Part shown: in pieces, positions 48,923 through 58,790 of the stretch | Position numbering within the stretch: position 1 is the first letter of the stretch | Layout: each line of letters starts with the position of its first letter | DNA from: CAVYUC01 sp963783085 | GTDB lineage: Bacteria > Bacteroidota > Bacteroidia > Bacteroidales > Prolixibacteraceae | Length of the DNA: 64,000 nucleotides | Direction of reading: 5' to 3' | NCBI GenBank assembly: GCA_963783085.1 | Contig: CAWAMJ010000020.1 | Span: 942,052 to 1,006,051, forward strand | Position numbers and translations under genes: made by a program | Notes under the pieces: generated by a model | Told to the model about the DNA's origin: nothing | Databases searched by the model: none | Seen by the model: only the letters and a program-made list of their open reading frames with translations

Positions 48923-51900
48923 ATGATTCAAATGAGATTACCAAAAGCACAGGGATTTTATAACCCCGAAAACGAACACGATAACTGCGGGATTGGATTT
49001 GTTGCCCATATCAAGGGGAAAGCCTCGCACGATATTGTGGAGAGAGGTCTGGAAGTGCTAGAAAATATGGATCATCGCGGAGCAACAAGTGCTGATAATT
49101 CCACCGGCGACGGAGCTGGTTTACTGATGCAGATTCCTCACGAATTTATCACCGAGGTTTTAAAAATTGATGTGGGGCCTGCCGGGAAATACGGTACGGG
49201 CCTTGTTTTTGTTCCGAAAGATGAAAAGGAGGCCGGAGAATGTATTAATATACTGTCTAAACATATTCAAAACGAAGGTCTTACTCTTGTAAAAGTCCGT
49301 GATGTTCCGGTGGATGGTTCCGCTCCGGGAGAAATTGCAAAAACCACTGAGCCATCTGTAAAACAGGTATTTATAAAAGCCAACCTCGAGAGGGATGCGC
49401 TGGAAAGGAAATTGTACATTGTAAGGAAACTGGCTGAAAAAGAGGTTCGGGATTCAAATTTGAAATACAAGGATGCTTTTTATCAGCCGAGTCTTTCAGC
49501 AAAAATAATTGTATACAAGGGCATGTTAACGCCTGAACAATTGCGCAATTATTACCTCGATTTAAAACACGAGCAATTTAAAAGTGCGATAGCTTTGGTG
49601 CATTCAAGGTTTAGTACGAATACGTTTCCCACATGGGATTTGGCGCAGCCTTTCCGCATTGTGGCCCATAACGGCGAAATAAACACCATTCGCGGAAACC
49701 GCCTGTGGATGCAGGCGCGGGAAGCGCTGATGAAATCGGAAATTTACGGGGAAGACCTGAAAAAATTGCTTCCGGTAGTTGAAGAAGGTAAATCGGATTC
49801 GGCATCGTTCGATAATGTGCTTGAATTTCTGCACATGACCGGTCGTTCGCTGCCGCATTCGCTTTGTATGATGATCCCGGAATCTTTCAATGAAAAAAAC
49901 CCGATTCCAGCCAGTTTAAAAGCTTTTTACGAATACCATTCAACCATTATGGAACCTTGGGACGGTCCGGCTTCCATGGTTTTTTCCGATGGGCGCTATA
50001 TTGGTGGTACCCTCGACAGGAACGGGCTCCGTCCATCGAGATATGTCATTACTAAAAACGATTTAATCGTTATGGGTTCGGAAGTAGGCGTGCAAACATT
50101 TAAACCGGAAGAAATTAAATCGAAAGGCCGCCTCCGCCCCGGCAAAATATTGCTGGTGGATACGCAACTTGGAATTATCATTCCCGATGAAGAAGTGAAA
50201 GACCAGCTCAGCCGCCGGAACCCATACGAAATGTGGTTGCGTGAAAACCGTTTGATGATGGAGGATATCAACGTAAAACACAGGGTGCCGTCGTACATCG
50301 ATAATTTCGAGATTTATGCCAAAGCATTTGGCTATTCAAAAGAAGACATGTATGATCTGATAAAACCGATGTGCGAAATTGGCGCTGAACCAACCAGTTC
50401 AATGGGGAACGACGTGCCACCGGCTGTTTTTTCGGATAAACCCAGGCGCTTATTTGAATATTTTAAACAAATGTTCGCGCAGGTTACCAATCCCCCCATC
50501 GATCCAATCCGGGAAGGCCTGGTAATGGCACTGACCAATTACATCGGGTCGCTGCACTCAAACATCCTGGTGGAAACCCCGGAGCATTGCAAGCTGATCA
50601 AATTTCAAGGCCCGATACTTACCAATACCGACCTGGGAAAAATCAAGGATCTGAAGGACGAAATGTTCACGCATCATGTTATTCCCATGGTTTTTCCGGT
50701 TGCCGAAGGTGTGGAAGGCTTTGAAAAATCCCTGCAGAAAATACTTCAGGAAGCTGAAAAAGCGGTGGATAATCAGAAAAATTACATCATCCTTACCGAC
50801 AGGAATATCAGCAAAGATATGGCAGCGATTCCTTCTCTGCTTTCTGTGGCTGCCGTGCACCACCACCTCATAAAAAAACAAAAGAGGATGCAGGTGGGAA
50901 TTATTGTTGAAACCGCCGAAGCGCGCGAGGTCAACCATTTTGCGCTGTTGCTGGGATACGGGGCAAGCATTATCAATCCCTATCTTGCTTTTGCCGCGAT
51001 TGATCAGATGTTGAAAGACGGTAAAATTCAAATGGAGTATAAACAAGCGCGGCAAAACTACATCAAAGCCATCGATAAAGGGTTGCTAAAAGTGATGTCG
51101 AAAATGGGAATTTCCACGCTTCGAAGTTATCACGGGGCGCAAATATTTGAGGCCATCGGGATTAGCCAGGAATTAATCGATAAATATTTCAAAGGCACCG
51201 CTTCAAAAATTGGCGGAATAGGGTTGAAGGAAATTTGCCAGGAAGCTACTATTTTTCATGTAAAAGCATATACCGATGAGAATATTCCGGAACCATTCCG
51301 GTTTGAAAATAACGGAGTTTACGCCTGGAGAAAACATGGCGAACACCATGCCTGGAATCCGGAATCGATAGGTTTGCTGCAGTGGGCAACCCGTACTAAC
51401 GATTATAACAAGTTCAAAGAATATACAGCGCTGGTCGACCTGCAAAACCGGAAACCGGCATTTATCCGCAGTTGCTTCAAATTCAAGCGTAACCCGGTGC
51501 CGGTGGAAGAGGTTGAACCGGTTGAAGATATCATGAAGCGTTTTGTAACCGGTGCCATGTCGTACGGATCCATCAGCATTGAGGCACACGAAGCGCTGGC
51601 AAAAACCATGAATGCCATCGGTGGACGAAGCAATACCGGCGAAGGCGGAGAGGATCCGGGCCGTTTCGGAACCGACCGGAACAGTAAAATCAAACAGGTA
51701 GCATCCGGGCGGTTTGGAGTAACCAATAACTACCTGATGAATGCAGACGAGCTTCAGATAAAAATTGCACAGGGGGCAAAACCCGGCGAAGGCGGGCAGT
51801 TGCCTGGTTTCAAAGTAAACAAGATCATTGCAAAAACCAGGAATTCCACGCCGGGAATTACATTGATTTCACCACCGCCACATCATGATATTTATTCAAT

Positions 51901-53446
51901 CGAAGATTTGGCGCAGTTGATTTACGACCTGAAAACCACAAATCCGGCTGCTAAAGTTTCGGTTAAACTGGTTTCCGAAGACGGAGTGGGCACAATTGCC
52001 GCAGGAGTTTCGAAAGCATTTGCCGATATTATCATCATCGCAGGCGCTTCGGGAGGTACCGGGGCCAGTCCGGCAAGTTCAATAAAACATGCTGGTATGC
52101 CCGTGGAACTGGGTATTTCAGAAACTCAGCAGACACTGGTGATGAATAACCTCCGTGGCCGTGTTAAGCTTCAGGTGGACGGACAGTTAAAAACCGGTCG
52201 CGATGTGGTGACGCTGGCCTGCCTCGGCGCCGAAGAATTCGGGTTTTCAACATCGGCATTAATCGTGCTCGGCTGCATAATGATGCGCAAATGCCATATG
52301 AATACTTGTCCGGCAGGAATCGCAACACAAGATGAATCGTTGAGAAAAAGGTTCATCGGGAAATCTGATTATACCATTAACTTTTTCAGGTTTATTGCGC
52401 GGGAAATTCGCGAATACCTGGCGGAAATGGGCTTCAGGAAATTTGAAGACATTGTAGGCCGCACCGATTTGCTCGAGGTCGATCACGATGTAATGAACTG
52501 GAAAACAGAAGGAGTGGATTTTTCACGGTTGCTGTATGTTCCGAAAGAAGCGAAAGAAGTTGCCATACGAAACACACATCCCAATGCAAGGCCGAATAAA
52601 GGTCATTTGGATTACACGTTAATCAACGAAGCTAAAAAAGCCATCCGGGGCGCCGATAAAGTATGGATGTCACATAAAATTGTGAATGTCGATCGGACTA
52701 TCGGTGCAATGCTTTCCGGAGAAATTTCGAAACGATACGGAGAAAAAGGTTTACCCGAAGATACCATAAACTGTACGTTTACCGGAACAGCCGGTCAAAG
52801 TTTCGGGGCATTCCTGGTGAAAGGTGTGACTTTCAGACTTGAAGGAGATTCAAATGATTATATCGGGAAAGGACTTTCCGGTGGGAAAATAATTGTTGTC
52901 CCACCAACGGGTTCAACATTTAAACCCGAGGAAAATATCATTGTTGGAAACACATCTTTTTATGGCGCCACGCGCGGAGAAGCCTATATTCGGGGCGTTG
53001 CCGGCGAACGTTTCTGCGTCCGGAATTCCGGCGTTAATGCCGTTGTGGAAGGAACCGGCGACCATTGTTGCGAATACATGACTGGCGGCAGAGTGGTGGT
53101 GCTTGGCAACACCGGAAGGAATTTCGCGGCAGGAATGAGCGGTGGAATTGCATACGTGCTCGATGAAGTTGGCGATTTCGATTATTATTGCAACAAGGGA
53201 CTGGTCGATCTGGCGCCTGTGGAAGACCGCAGCGATGTCAATGAATTGCAATCGCTCATCAACAGCCACATGCTGTACACCCAAAGCGCACTGGCAGCAA
53301 AAATCCTTACCAACTGGGAAGAATATTTGCCAAAGTTTGTGAAGGTGATACCTTTCGAATACAGAAAAGTGCTGCAGGAACAAAAAATTCTGGAGTTGCA
53401 GAAAAAACTTCAGTTAACGGAAGATGATCCTTCGAGACACGAATAA
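48923..53446 (+). CDS. gltB: Glutamate synthase, large subunit
   Basis: Makes two glutamates from glutamine and 2-oxoglutarate. The class II amidotransferase domain would start at Cys22 (NEHDNCGIGFVAHIKG) once the short propeptide is removed; ATG 48923, with AAAGGATG before it, is the start although the frame opens at 48878. The central and FMN-binding synthase domains follow, with GGRSNTGEGGEDPGRF, GASGGTGASPASSIKHAG and the 3Fe-4S cluster cysteines in GCIMMRKCHMNTCPAGIATQ. The C-terminal GXGXG beta-helix (GTGDHCCEYMTGGRVVVLGNTGRNFAAGMSGG) closes the 1507-residue protein, a normal length. Co-transcribed with gltD. Confidence 0.97.
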   Translation: MIQMRLPKAQGFYNPENEHDNCGIGFVAHIKGKASHDIVERGLEVLENMDHRGATSADNSTGDGAGLLMQIPHEFITEVLKIDVGPAGKYGTGLVFVPKDEKEAGECINILSKHIQNEGLTLVKVRDVPVDGSAPGEIAKTTEPSVKQVFIKANLERDALERKLYIVRKLAEKEVRDSNLKYKDAFYQPSLSAKIIVYKGMLTPEQLRNYYLDLKHEQFKSAIALVHSRFSTNTFPTWDLAQPFRIVAHNGEINTIRGNRLWMQAREALMKSEIYGEDLKKLLPVVEEGKSDSASFDNVLEFLHMTGRSLPHSLCMMIPESFNEKNPIPASLKAFYEYHSTIMEPWDGPASMVFSDGRYIGGTLDRNGLRPSRYVITKNDLIVMGSEVGVQTFKPEEIKSKGRLRPGKILLVDTQLGIIIPDEEVKDQLSRRNPYEMWLRENRLMMEDINVKHRVPSYIDNFEIYAKAFGYSKEDMYDLIKPMCEIGAEPTSSMGNDVPPAVFSDKPRRLFEYFKQMFAQVTNPPIDPIREGLVMALTNYIGSLHSNILVETPEHCKLIKFQGPILTNTDLGKIKDLKDEMFTHHVIPMVFPVAEGVEGFEKSLQKILQEAEKAVDNQKNYIILTDRNISKDMAAIPSLLSVAAVHHHLIKKQKRMQVGIIVETAEAREVNHFALLLGYGASIINPYLAFAAIDQMLKDGKIQMEYKQARQNYIKAIDKGLLKVMSKMGISTLRSYHGAQIFEAIGISQELIDKYFKGTASKIGGIGLKEICQEATIFHVKAYTDENIPEPFRFENNGVYAWRKHGEHHAWNPESIGLLQWATRTNDYNKFKEYTALVDLQNRKPAFIRSCFKFKRNPVPVEEVEPVEDIMKRFVTGAMSYGSISIEAHEALAKTMNAIGGRSNTGEGGEDPGRFGTDRNSKIKQVASGRFGVTNNYLMNADELQIKIAQGAKPGEGGQLPGFKVNKIIAKTRNSTPGITLISPPPHHDIYSIEDLAQLIYDLKTTNPAAKVSVKLVSEDGVGTIAAGVSKAFADIIIIAGASGGTGASPASSIKHAGMPVELGISETQQTLVMNNLRGRVKLQVDGQLKTGRDVVTLACLGAEEFGFSTSALIVLGCIMMRKCHMNTCPAGIATQDESLRKRFIGKSDYTINFFRFIAREIREYLAEMGFRKFEDIVGRTDLLEVDHDVMNWKTEGVDFSRLLYVPKEAKEVAIRNTHPNARPNKGHLDYTLINEAKKAIRGADKVWMSHKIVNVDRTIGAMLSGEISKRYGEKGLPEDTINCTFTGTAGQSFGAFLVKGVTFRLEGDSNDYIGKGLSGGKIIVVPPTGSTFKPEENIIVGNTSFYGATRGEAYIRGVAGERFCVRNSGVNAVVEGTGDHCCEYMTGGRVVVLGNTGRNFAAGMSGGIAYVLDEVGDFDYYCNKGLVDLAPVEDRSDVNELQSLINSHMLYTQSALAAKILTNWEEYLPKFVKVIPFEYRKVLQEQKILELQKKLQLTEDDPSRHE

Positions 53447-53471
53447 TAACTAAAAAAATAGAAAACAAGAT

Positions 53472-54914
53472 ATGGGAGATCCAAGAGGTTTTATAACGGT
53501 GCCGCGCATAACAGCGGGTTATCGTCCGGCGAAAGAAAGAATTTATGATTTTGGTGAAGTGGAACAAACCTTGAATGAAAAAGACCGGAAGCTGCAGGCG
53601 TCGCGGTGTATGGATTGCGGGATTCCATTCTGTCACTGGGCATGCCCGGTGGAAAGCAAAATTCCGGAATGGCAGGATTCGCTGTACCGCGGCAACAAAG
53701 AAGAAGCATATTATATTTTGCATTCCACAAACAGTTTTCCGGAAATCACCGGCCGGGTTTGTCCTGCACCATGCGAACATTCCTGTGTGCTGGCGATTCA
53801 CGAAGAACCGGTTACCATTCGGGAAAATGAATGTGCCACAGTGGAACTGGCCTTTGAGGCCGGAATTGTTAAACCAAATCCGCCGAAAGTTAGAACAACC
53901 AAAAAAGTGGCAGTTATCGGTTCCGGGCCGGCCGGATTGTCAGCAGCCGATTTATTGAATAAAGCAGGGCATCGTGTAACCGTATTCGAAAAAAATGATG
54001 CTGTGGGTGGTTTGCTGCGATACGGAATTCCGGATTTCAAACTGAACAAGCGGGTAATCGACCGCCGGCTGGAATTGTTTATTGATGAAGGAATAACCTT
54101 CAAAACAAATACAACGGTGGGAGAGGACATTACAAAAGATGATCTGCTTAAAACCTTCGATGCGGTGTTGCTGGCAGTGGGTGCTGAAAATCCACGGAAT
54201 TTGCCGGTTGAAGGACGCGATTTGCAAGGCGTGCATTTCGCTATGGAATTTTTGACGCAACAAAATCAGTTGGTTGCCGGGAAGCCAATTCCCGAAAATG
54301 AACGAATTTCTGCAAAAGGCAAGCATGTGTTGGTTATTGGCGGCGGCGATACTGGCTCCGACTGTGTCGGGACTTCAAACCGGCAGCAGGCAAAATCGGT
54401 AACTCAAATAGAAATTTTACCCAAACCTCCTGAAAAACGAACGGACAGTAATCCGTGGCCCTACTGGGCAAATGTACTGCGTACATCGAGTTCACACGAA
54501 GAAGGCTGTCACCGCCGCTGGGCAATTTCAACCAAACGGTTTATCGGGGAAAACGGAAAATTGAAACAAGCCGAGGTCGTTCAGGTTGAATGGAACAAAG
54601 ACGAAAAAGGTGCCTGGGCCCTGAATGAAGTTCCCGGCACAAACGAAATAATCGATGTTGACCTGGCACTGCTTGCCATGGGATTTACACAACCTGTACA
54701 TAACGGTCTGCTCGACCATCTGGGAGTGGAATACGACCAGCGCGGAAATGTGAAGGTCGATGAGTTTAAACAAACAAATGTTAAAGGCGTATTTGCAGCC
54801 GGCGACTCTGAAAAAGGGGCAAGCCTGGTTGTTCATGCTATTCAGGCTGGAAAAATTGCAGCCTGGAAAATCGATCAATATTTAAAAGAATTCGAAGAAA
54901 AACAAGATATTTAA
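53472..54914 (+). CDS. gltD: Glutamate synthase, small subunit
   Basis: NADPH-oxidising flavin subunit that feeds electrons to GltB. The 480 residues show an N-terminal pair of 4Fe-4S motifs (RCMDCGIPFCHWACPV and CPAPCEHSC), an FAD site (VAVIGSGPAGLSAADLLNKAGH), an NADPH site (VLVIGGGDTGSDCVGT) and the C-terminal GVFAAGDSEKGASLVVHAIQAG. It lies 25 bases after gltB. With amt and PII nearby it completes ammonium assimilation; glutamine synthetase is not in the window. Confidence 0.97.
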   Translation: MGDPRGFITVPRITAGYRPAKERIYDFGEVEQTLNEKDRKLQASRCMDCGIPFCHWACPVESKIPEWQDSLYRGNKEEAYYILHSTNSFPEITGRVCPAPCEHSCVLAIHEEPVTIRENECATVELAFEAGIVKPNPPKVRTTKKVAVIGSGPAGLSAADLLNKAGHRVTVFEKNDAVGGLLRYGIPDFKLNKRVIDRRLELFIDEGITFKTNTTVGEDITKDDLLKTFDAVLLAVGAENPRNLPVEGRDLQGVHFAMEFLTQQNQLVAGKPIPENERISAKGKHVLVIGGGDTGSDCVGTSNRQQAKSVTQIEILPKPPEKRTDSNPWPYWANVLRTSSSHEEGCHRRWAISTKRFIGENGKLKQAEVVQVEWNKDEKGAWALNEVPGTNEIIDVDLALLAMGFTQPVHNGLLDHLGVEYDQRGNVKVDEFKQTNVKGVFAAGDSEKGASLVVHAIQAGKIAAWKIDQYLKEFEEKQDI

Positions 54915-54958
54915 AAGGTGTTTATTTCACAGTGAACTTGTGCAGTTTTTTCAAGCGG

Positions 54959-55016
54959 GCAGCCGGCGGCAGATAAATCCAAAATAGCAATTTCCAAATT
55001 TTATTTGGCCGGCTGC
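54959..55016. terminator. Bidirectional terminator between gltD and the acyltransferases
   Basis: GCAGCCGGC (54959-54967) and GCCGGCTGC (55008-55016) form a perfect 9-base-pair stem over a 40-base AT-rich loop in a convergent gap. Confidence 0.55.
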
Positions 55017-55038
55017 TTTGGCTGCACCTGTTTTTCTT

Positions 55039-55983
55039 TCAAATTGTTAACGGAATATCTTCCGGTCGCGTATGTTTCCAGCGGCGGTGCGACCAAAGGT
55101 AAAATTCAGGCTCTTTCTTTATCATTTCTTCCATTTTACGGACATATTTAAGCAGAATTTCCTGTGACCCTGCCTCCGCCGGATTTTCGATCAACGGTGA
55201 TACAATTACTTCGTATTTTCCCCTGCCGGTTTTTCGGGTGTGGTGGAAAAATACCGGCTGGTTGGTTCGTGCGGCTATCTTTTCAGGGCCGGAGAAAAAA
55301 GGCGCTTCACGGTTGAGGAAGATTGTCCAGAATTGCGAATGGGCAGGCGGGGTTTGATCGGCGCTTAGCCAAACTGCTGCAGGTTCTTCCTCCCGGTTGG
55401 AACCGAGTAAAATACGGCCCGATTTATGGACTGGCACACATTTTCCGCCCCACTTTTCACGCGATTCCAATATGAATCTCTCGAGCGCCCGGTTTCCCCG
55501 CACCGGGTTGTACAACATGATTAACTTGTGACGGACCTTCGTTTTCAGGGCGCTGCACCATTCCCAGTTGTTGTGATGCATGGCCAGGACTATTATGCCG
55601 CGGCCTTTTTTATACTCGGCATCCAGAAGTTCCAATCCTGTGTATGTTAACCGTTCTTCCATCTGGCTTTTGCTCATGTTGTGCATTTTTATGGTTTCCA
55701 ACATAAAATCGCAAAAGTGCCGGTAAAATTTGCTGCTGATGGTTTTGATTTCTTTTTCCGTTTTTTCGGGAAATGCAAACCGGAGATTACTTAATATCGT
55801 TGTTCGCCGGTACCTGATGATAAAACGTACAACCACATAAAAAAAATCAGATATCAGGTAAATTACCCGAAATGGTAACCGCGAAATTAAATCCAGAACA
55901 CCGACAATGATTCCGTTGCCCAGTTTTTTCAGAAAATTTTCATGATATCGCGAATCTCTTTTTTCCAGTTCGTGTTCAGCCAT
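55039..55983 (-). CDS. LpxL-like lipid A acyltransferase, copy 1
   Basis: A 314-residue protein of the LpxL/HtrB lysophospholipid acyltransferase family (late lipid A acylation at the inner membrane). A membrane helix near the N-terminus (LPFRVIYLISDFFYVVVRFIIRYRRTTILSNLRFAFPEKTEKEI) is followed by the HX4(D/E) motif, AMHHNNWEWCSALK. LSADQTPPAHSQFWTIFLNREAPFFSGPEKIAART and the C-terminal YLWSHRRWKH are family features. The frame opens at 56061, but ATG 55983 (MAEHELEK) is the start. The adjacent gene is a close paralogue, so this is a tandem duplication. Confidence 0.85.
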   Translation of the reverse strand: MAEHELEKRDSRYHENFLKKLGNGIIVGVLDLISRLPFRVIYLISDFFYVVVRFIIRYRRTTILSNLRFAFPEKTEKEIKTISSKFYRHFCDFMLETIKMHNMSKSQMEERLTYTGLELLDAEYKKGRGIIVLAMHHNNWEWCSALKTKVRHKLIMLYNPVRGNRALERFILESREKWGGKCVPVHKSGRILLGSNREEEPAAVWLSADQTPPAHSQFWTIFLNREAPFFSGPEKIAARTNQPVFFHHTRKTGRGKYEVIVSPLIENPAEAGSQEILLKYVRKMEEMIKKEPEFYLWSHRRWKHTRPEDIPLTI

Positions 55984-56003
55984 AATTTTTTGTTGATGAA
56001 AAA

Positions 56004-56897
56004 TTAACCATGAAGGGCGACACCTTCGGGACGCTGGTGCTTCCAGCGTTTGTGCGACCAAAGATAATATTCCGGTTGTTCCCGGATGGTTTTTTCCATT
56101 TTTTCGATGTAAAGTTTCAGGATTTCGCTCTCCGTTTTTTGTGCCGGCGATTCTATCAGCGTTTCAAAATAAGAAGCGTACCTGCCGCGGCTTTTTTTTA
56201 TAATTTTCTGAAAAACCACCGGCTGGTTAAACCGTTTCGGGATAGTTGCCGGTCCAGGGTAAAACATCGCTTCCCGGTTCAGGAATGTCATCCACATTTT
56301 ATGGAAAACAGGCGGAGTCTGATCTGCGGCAAGCCATACAAGAAGAAGCTCTTTTTTGTTATTTGCTTCCTTAATTGTTCGCAGCACCTGCGAAGTTTGA
56401 ATTAGGTCAGCGCCCATCCGGCCCCGGTTTTTATTTAAATATTTATCGAATACCTTATCGTGGAGCGGCTTGTACACTGCAATTCCACGATGTTTTGTTT
56501 TCGAGCCCAGATAATTTCCCCATTCCCAGTTGTTGTAGTGCATGGCAAGTATTACCACGCTTTTTCCCTGATTATAGTAGGCCTCGAAAAGTTCCATATT
56601 ATGCAGTTCCATTCTTTTCTCGTAATCATTTTGGGTCATTGTCCTCATTTTAACGGTCTCAAGAATTAAATCCGCCAAATGATGGTAATACCGGCGTGTG
56701 ATTTTCCGCCGTTCGTTTTCATTTTTTTCAGGAAACGCTTTCCGAAGATTTTCCACGACCACTTTTTTTCTGTAACCCACAATGTGGTATATCACAAAAA
56801 AAAGAATATCGGATAAAAAGTAGATGGTTTTAAATGATCCCCGGGCAATGATGTTGAGAAAAAAAATGCCAATATTTGTGGTGAATTTGAAACTCAT
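56004..56897 (-). CDS. LpxL-like lipid A acyltransferase, copy 2
   Basis: A 297-residue LpxL/HtrB-family acyltransferase, close paralogue of its downstream neighbour: MSFKFTTNIGIFFLNIIARGSFKTIYFLSDILFFVIYHIVGYRKKVVVENLRKAFPEKNE, the active motif AMHYNNWEWGNYLG (HX4E), WLAADQTPPVFHKMWMTFLNREAMFYPGPATI, and the end YLWSHKRWKHQRPEG. It is the first gene of the pair, starting 97 bases from the divergent GDPD gene. The two copies may attach different acyl chains or work at different positions on lipid A. Confidence 0.85.
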   Translation of the reverse strand: MSFKFTTNIGIFFLNIIARGSFKTIYFLSDILFFVIYHIVGYRKKVVVENLRKAFPEKNENERRKITRRYYHHLADLILETVKMRTMTQNDYEKRMELHNMELFEAYYNQGKSVVILAMHYNNWEWGNYLGSKTKHRGIAVYKPLHDKVFDKYLNKNRGRMGADLIQTSQVLRTIKEANNKKELLLVWLAADQTPPVFHKMWMTFLNREAMFYPGPATIPKRFNQPVVFQKIIKKSRGRYASYFETLIESPAQKTESEILKLYIEKMEKTIREQPEYYLWSHKRWKHQRPEGVALHG

Positions 56898-56993
56898 AGG
56901 AAATTAAAACGAGGTGTAAATCTACATTTTTTACTGTATATTATATCGAAAAAATGATCAGTTTATAAATTTCACTGAATAAATAAACAAGGT

Positions 56994-57767
56994 ATGAAAA
57001 TTCAATTTACGCTGGCTTTGGTACTTACCGCCAGCACATTATTTGCACAAAAATTCATAGGGCACCGCGGCGCATCTTACCTTGCGCCCGAAAATACAGT
57101 TGCGTCCGCTAATCTCGCGTGGGAATCAGGCGCCGATGCGGTGGAAATAGATGTTTACCTTACGAAAGATAACCGGGTGATGGTAATTCACGATAAGGAT
57201 ACGAAAAGAACCTGTACGGGGAAAAAGAATCTGACCATTAAAGACACACCGTCGGTTTTGTTACGCGATTTGGATGCAGGCAGCTGGAAAGGTGCAAAAT
57301 ATGCGGGAGAAAAAATCCCGTTCTTTTCAGAAATTCTGGAAACTGTTCCGGAAGGAAAAACCCTGGTGGTGGAAATAAAATGCGGCAGCGAAATACTGCC
57401 TCACCTCGAGCGGGTGCTCGAAAAATCGGGAAAAGCTGAACAGGTAGTATTCATCAGCTTTGGATGGAACACGATACTGGACACCCACAAGGCATTTCCG
57501 GAAAACAATTGTTACTGGCTGAGTTCTTCCAAAATGAATCTGAAAAATAAAATGGAACAGGCAGCCGAAGCCGGATTGACCGGAGTTAACCTGCACTATA
57601 AAATAACTGATGAAGAAACGGTAAAAGAGGCGCATGCACTGGGACTGGAGGTTCTGGCATGGACGGTTGATGATCCTGCAGAAGCACAGCGGCTTTTTGA
57701 AATGGGCGTAAAATCAGTTACTACAAACCGCCCCGCCTGGTTAAAAGAACAGGTTGCCGGTTTGTAA
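56994..57767 (+). CDS. Glycerophosphodiester phosphodiesterase, exported
   Basis: A 257-residue GDPD-family enzyme with an N-terminal signal (MKIQFTLALVLTASTLFAQ). The TIM barrel starts with FIGHRGASYLAPENT (catalytic His-Arg), followed by DAVEIDVYLTKDNRVMVIHDKDTKRTC (Glu, Asp and His of the metal site) and a late VLAWTVDDPAEAQRLFEMGVKSVTTNRP. It breaks glycerophosphodiesters from phospholipids in the periplasm into glycerol 3-phosphate and an alcohol. It is monocistronic, divergent from the acyltransferase pair, and ends 37 bases before a strong terminator. Confidence 0.92.
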   Translation: MKIQFTLALVLTASTLFAQKFIGHRGASYLAPENTVASANLAWESGADAVEIDVYLTKDNRVMVIHDKDTKRTCTGKKNLTIKDTPSVLLRDLDAGSWKGAKYAGEKIPFFSEILETVPEGKTLVVEIKCGSEILPHLERVLEKSGKAEQVVFISFGWNTILDTHKAFPENNCYWLSSSKMNLKNKMEQAAEAGLTGVNLHYKITDEETVKEAHALGLEVLAWTVDDPAEAQRLFEMGVKSVTTNRPAWLKEQVAGL

Positions 57768-57804
57768 AAATTTCCGGAAAACGTTCGGCAATCTCAAAAA
57801 AGCA

Positions 57805-57836
57805 GAAAAGCTTCCCGTAATGAAAGGAAGCTTTTC
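57805..57836. terminator. Terminator between GDPD and the DUF1328 gene
   Basis: GAAAAGCTTCC and GGAAGCTTTTC make a perfect 11-base-pair stem in the convergent gap, able to serve both strands. Confidence 0.8.
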
Positions 57837-57948
57837 AAATGCAAAATAATTGTAAAATACAGGGGGCCGGTGTGCCGGCGTGCTTCAGGATTTGAAACCA
57901 GCCTGGCGACACTTTTTCCCTCTGTGCAAATAAACAGGGAACTTTTTT

Positions 57949-58116
57949 TTACCGGAATCCTCTGATTCCGCCTGCAATTACTGATAATAACAGTAATACA
58001 AGAAAAATGTAAAAAATAATTTTAGCAATTTCTGCAGCTCCTGCTGCGATTCCTCCAAATCCAAACAGTGCGGCAACCAGGGCAATGACAAGGAAAATGA
58101 TAATTAATCGTAACAT
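57949..58116 (-). CDS. DUF1328 small membrane protein
   Basis: A 55-residue protein read from ATG 58116: MLRLIIIFLVIALVAALFGFGGIAAGAAEIAKIIFYIFLVLLLLSVIAGGIRGFR. The two hydrophobic helices with the central FGFGGIAAGAAEIAKI match the DUF1328/YtjA family of two-helix inner membrane proteins, often made under stress. It lies 17 bases after the outer membrane barrel gene in the same direction, close to the OmpA lipoprotein, so the three are probably co-expressed. The function is not known. Confidence 0.88.
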   Translation of the reverse strand: MLRLIIIFLVIALVAALFGFGGIAAGAAEIAKIIFYIFLVLLLLSVIAGGIRGFR

Positions 58117-58133
58117 AGTATTATAATTTAAGG

Positions 58134-58769
58134 TTAAAAGAAAAATCCAGCATAAACTTTAATGACCCTGTTTTTGGCGTCACCCAGGATTTCTTGTGAA
58201 GGTTCATCGTTTTTCGCTACTTTCGTTAATCCAAAATCGTAGCTAAATCCCAAAACTACCGGGTCGAGATCAAAAGCAAGACCGGCCGTTAATCCTGCAT
58301 CGAGTGCATTAAAATTGCTCCGGTCCAATTCGTTGTTCGAATCAATATTGAAAAAATCCAGAACTTCGCCATTTGTTTCAACATTAGCACTTGCAAGGTA
58401 GCTAAAATACGGACCAAACTGAAATTCAAAATCTTCCGAAAGATTGTAAACCAGTTTTATGGGCAAATCGATGTAATTAAGGTTAAATTTAGCATCGCCG
58501 TCGGCAATTAAGCTTTTATCAAAATTACTTTTAAAGCCTTTGCCCGAGTATAATAATTCCGGTTGCACGGCAAAAACGTCGGTTAGCATTATTTTATCGA
58601 AAACGCCAACATGAAGACCATATTTCAGGTTATTGTCGTTGTTTCCTTCAACCGACATGTTTGCGAGATTTAACCCTCCCTTTATACCGAAGTGGGAAGA
58701 TTGTGAAAATGCTGTTGTTGATAACAAAAGGACGGTTGTAAGTACTAAAATTCTTTTTGTGTAATTCAT
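58134..58769 (-). CDS. Outer membrane beta-barrel protein (PorT-like)
   Basis: A 211-residue exported protein (signal MNYTKRILVLTTVLLLSTTAFSQ). The remainder is a small beta-barrel: SHFGIKGGLNLANMSVEGNN, AVQPELLYSGKGFKS, LNYIDLPIKLVYNL and FQFGPYFSYL show the alternating strand pattern of the Bacteroidota outer membrane beta-barrel family (PF13568), with the terminal aromatic VIKVYAGFFF. It is the middle gene of OmpA-barrel-DUF1328. A structural or stress role in the outer membrane is likely. Confidence 0.85.
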   Translation of the reverse strand: MNYTKRILVLTTVLLLSTTAFSQSSHFGIKGGLNLANMSVEGNNDNNLKYGLHVGVFDKIMLTDVFAVQPELLYSGKGFKSNFDKSLIADGDAKFNLNYIDLPIKLVYNLSEDFEFQFGPYFSYLASANVETNGEVLDFFNIDSNNELDRSNFNALDAGLTAGLAFDLDPVVLGFSYDFGLTKVAKNDEPSQEILGDAKNRVIKVYAGFFF

Positions 58770-58790
58770 AATCTTTAATTTTTGTATTTG

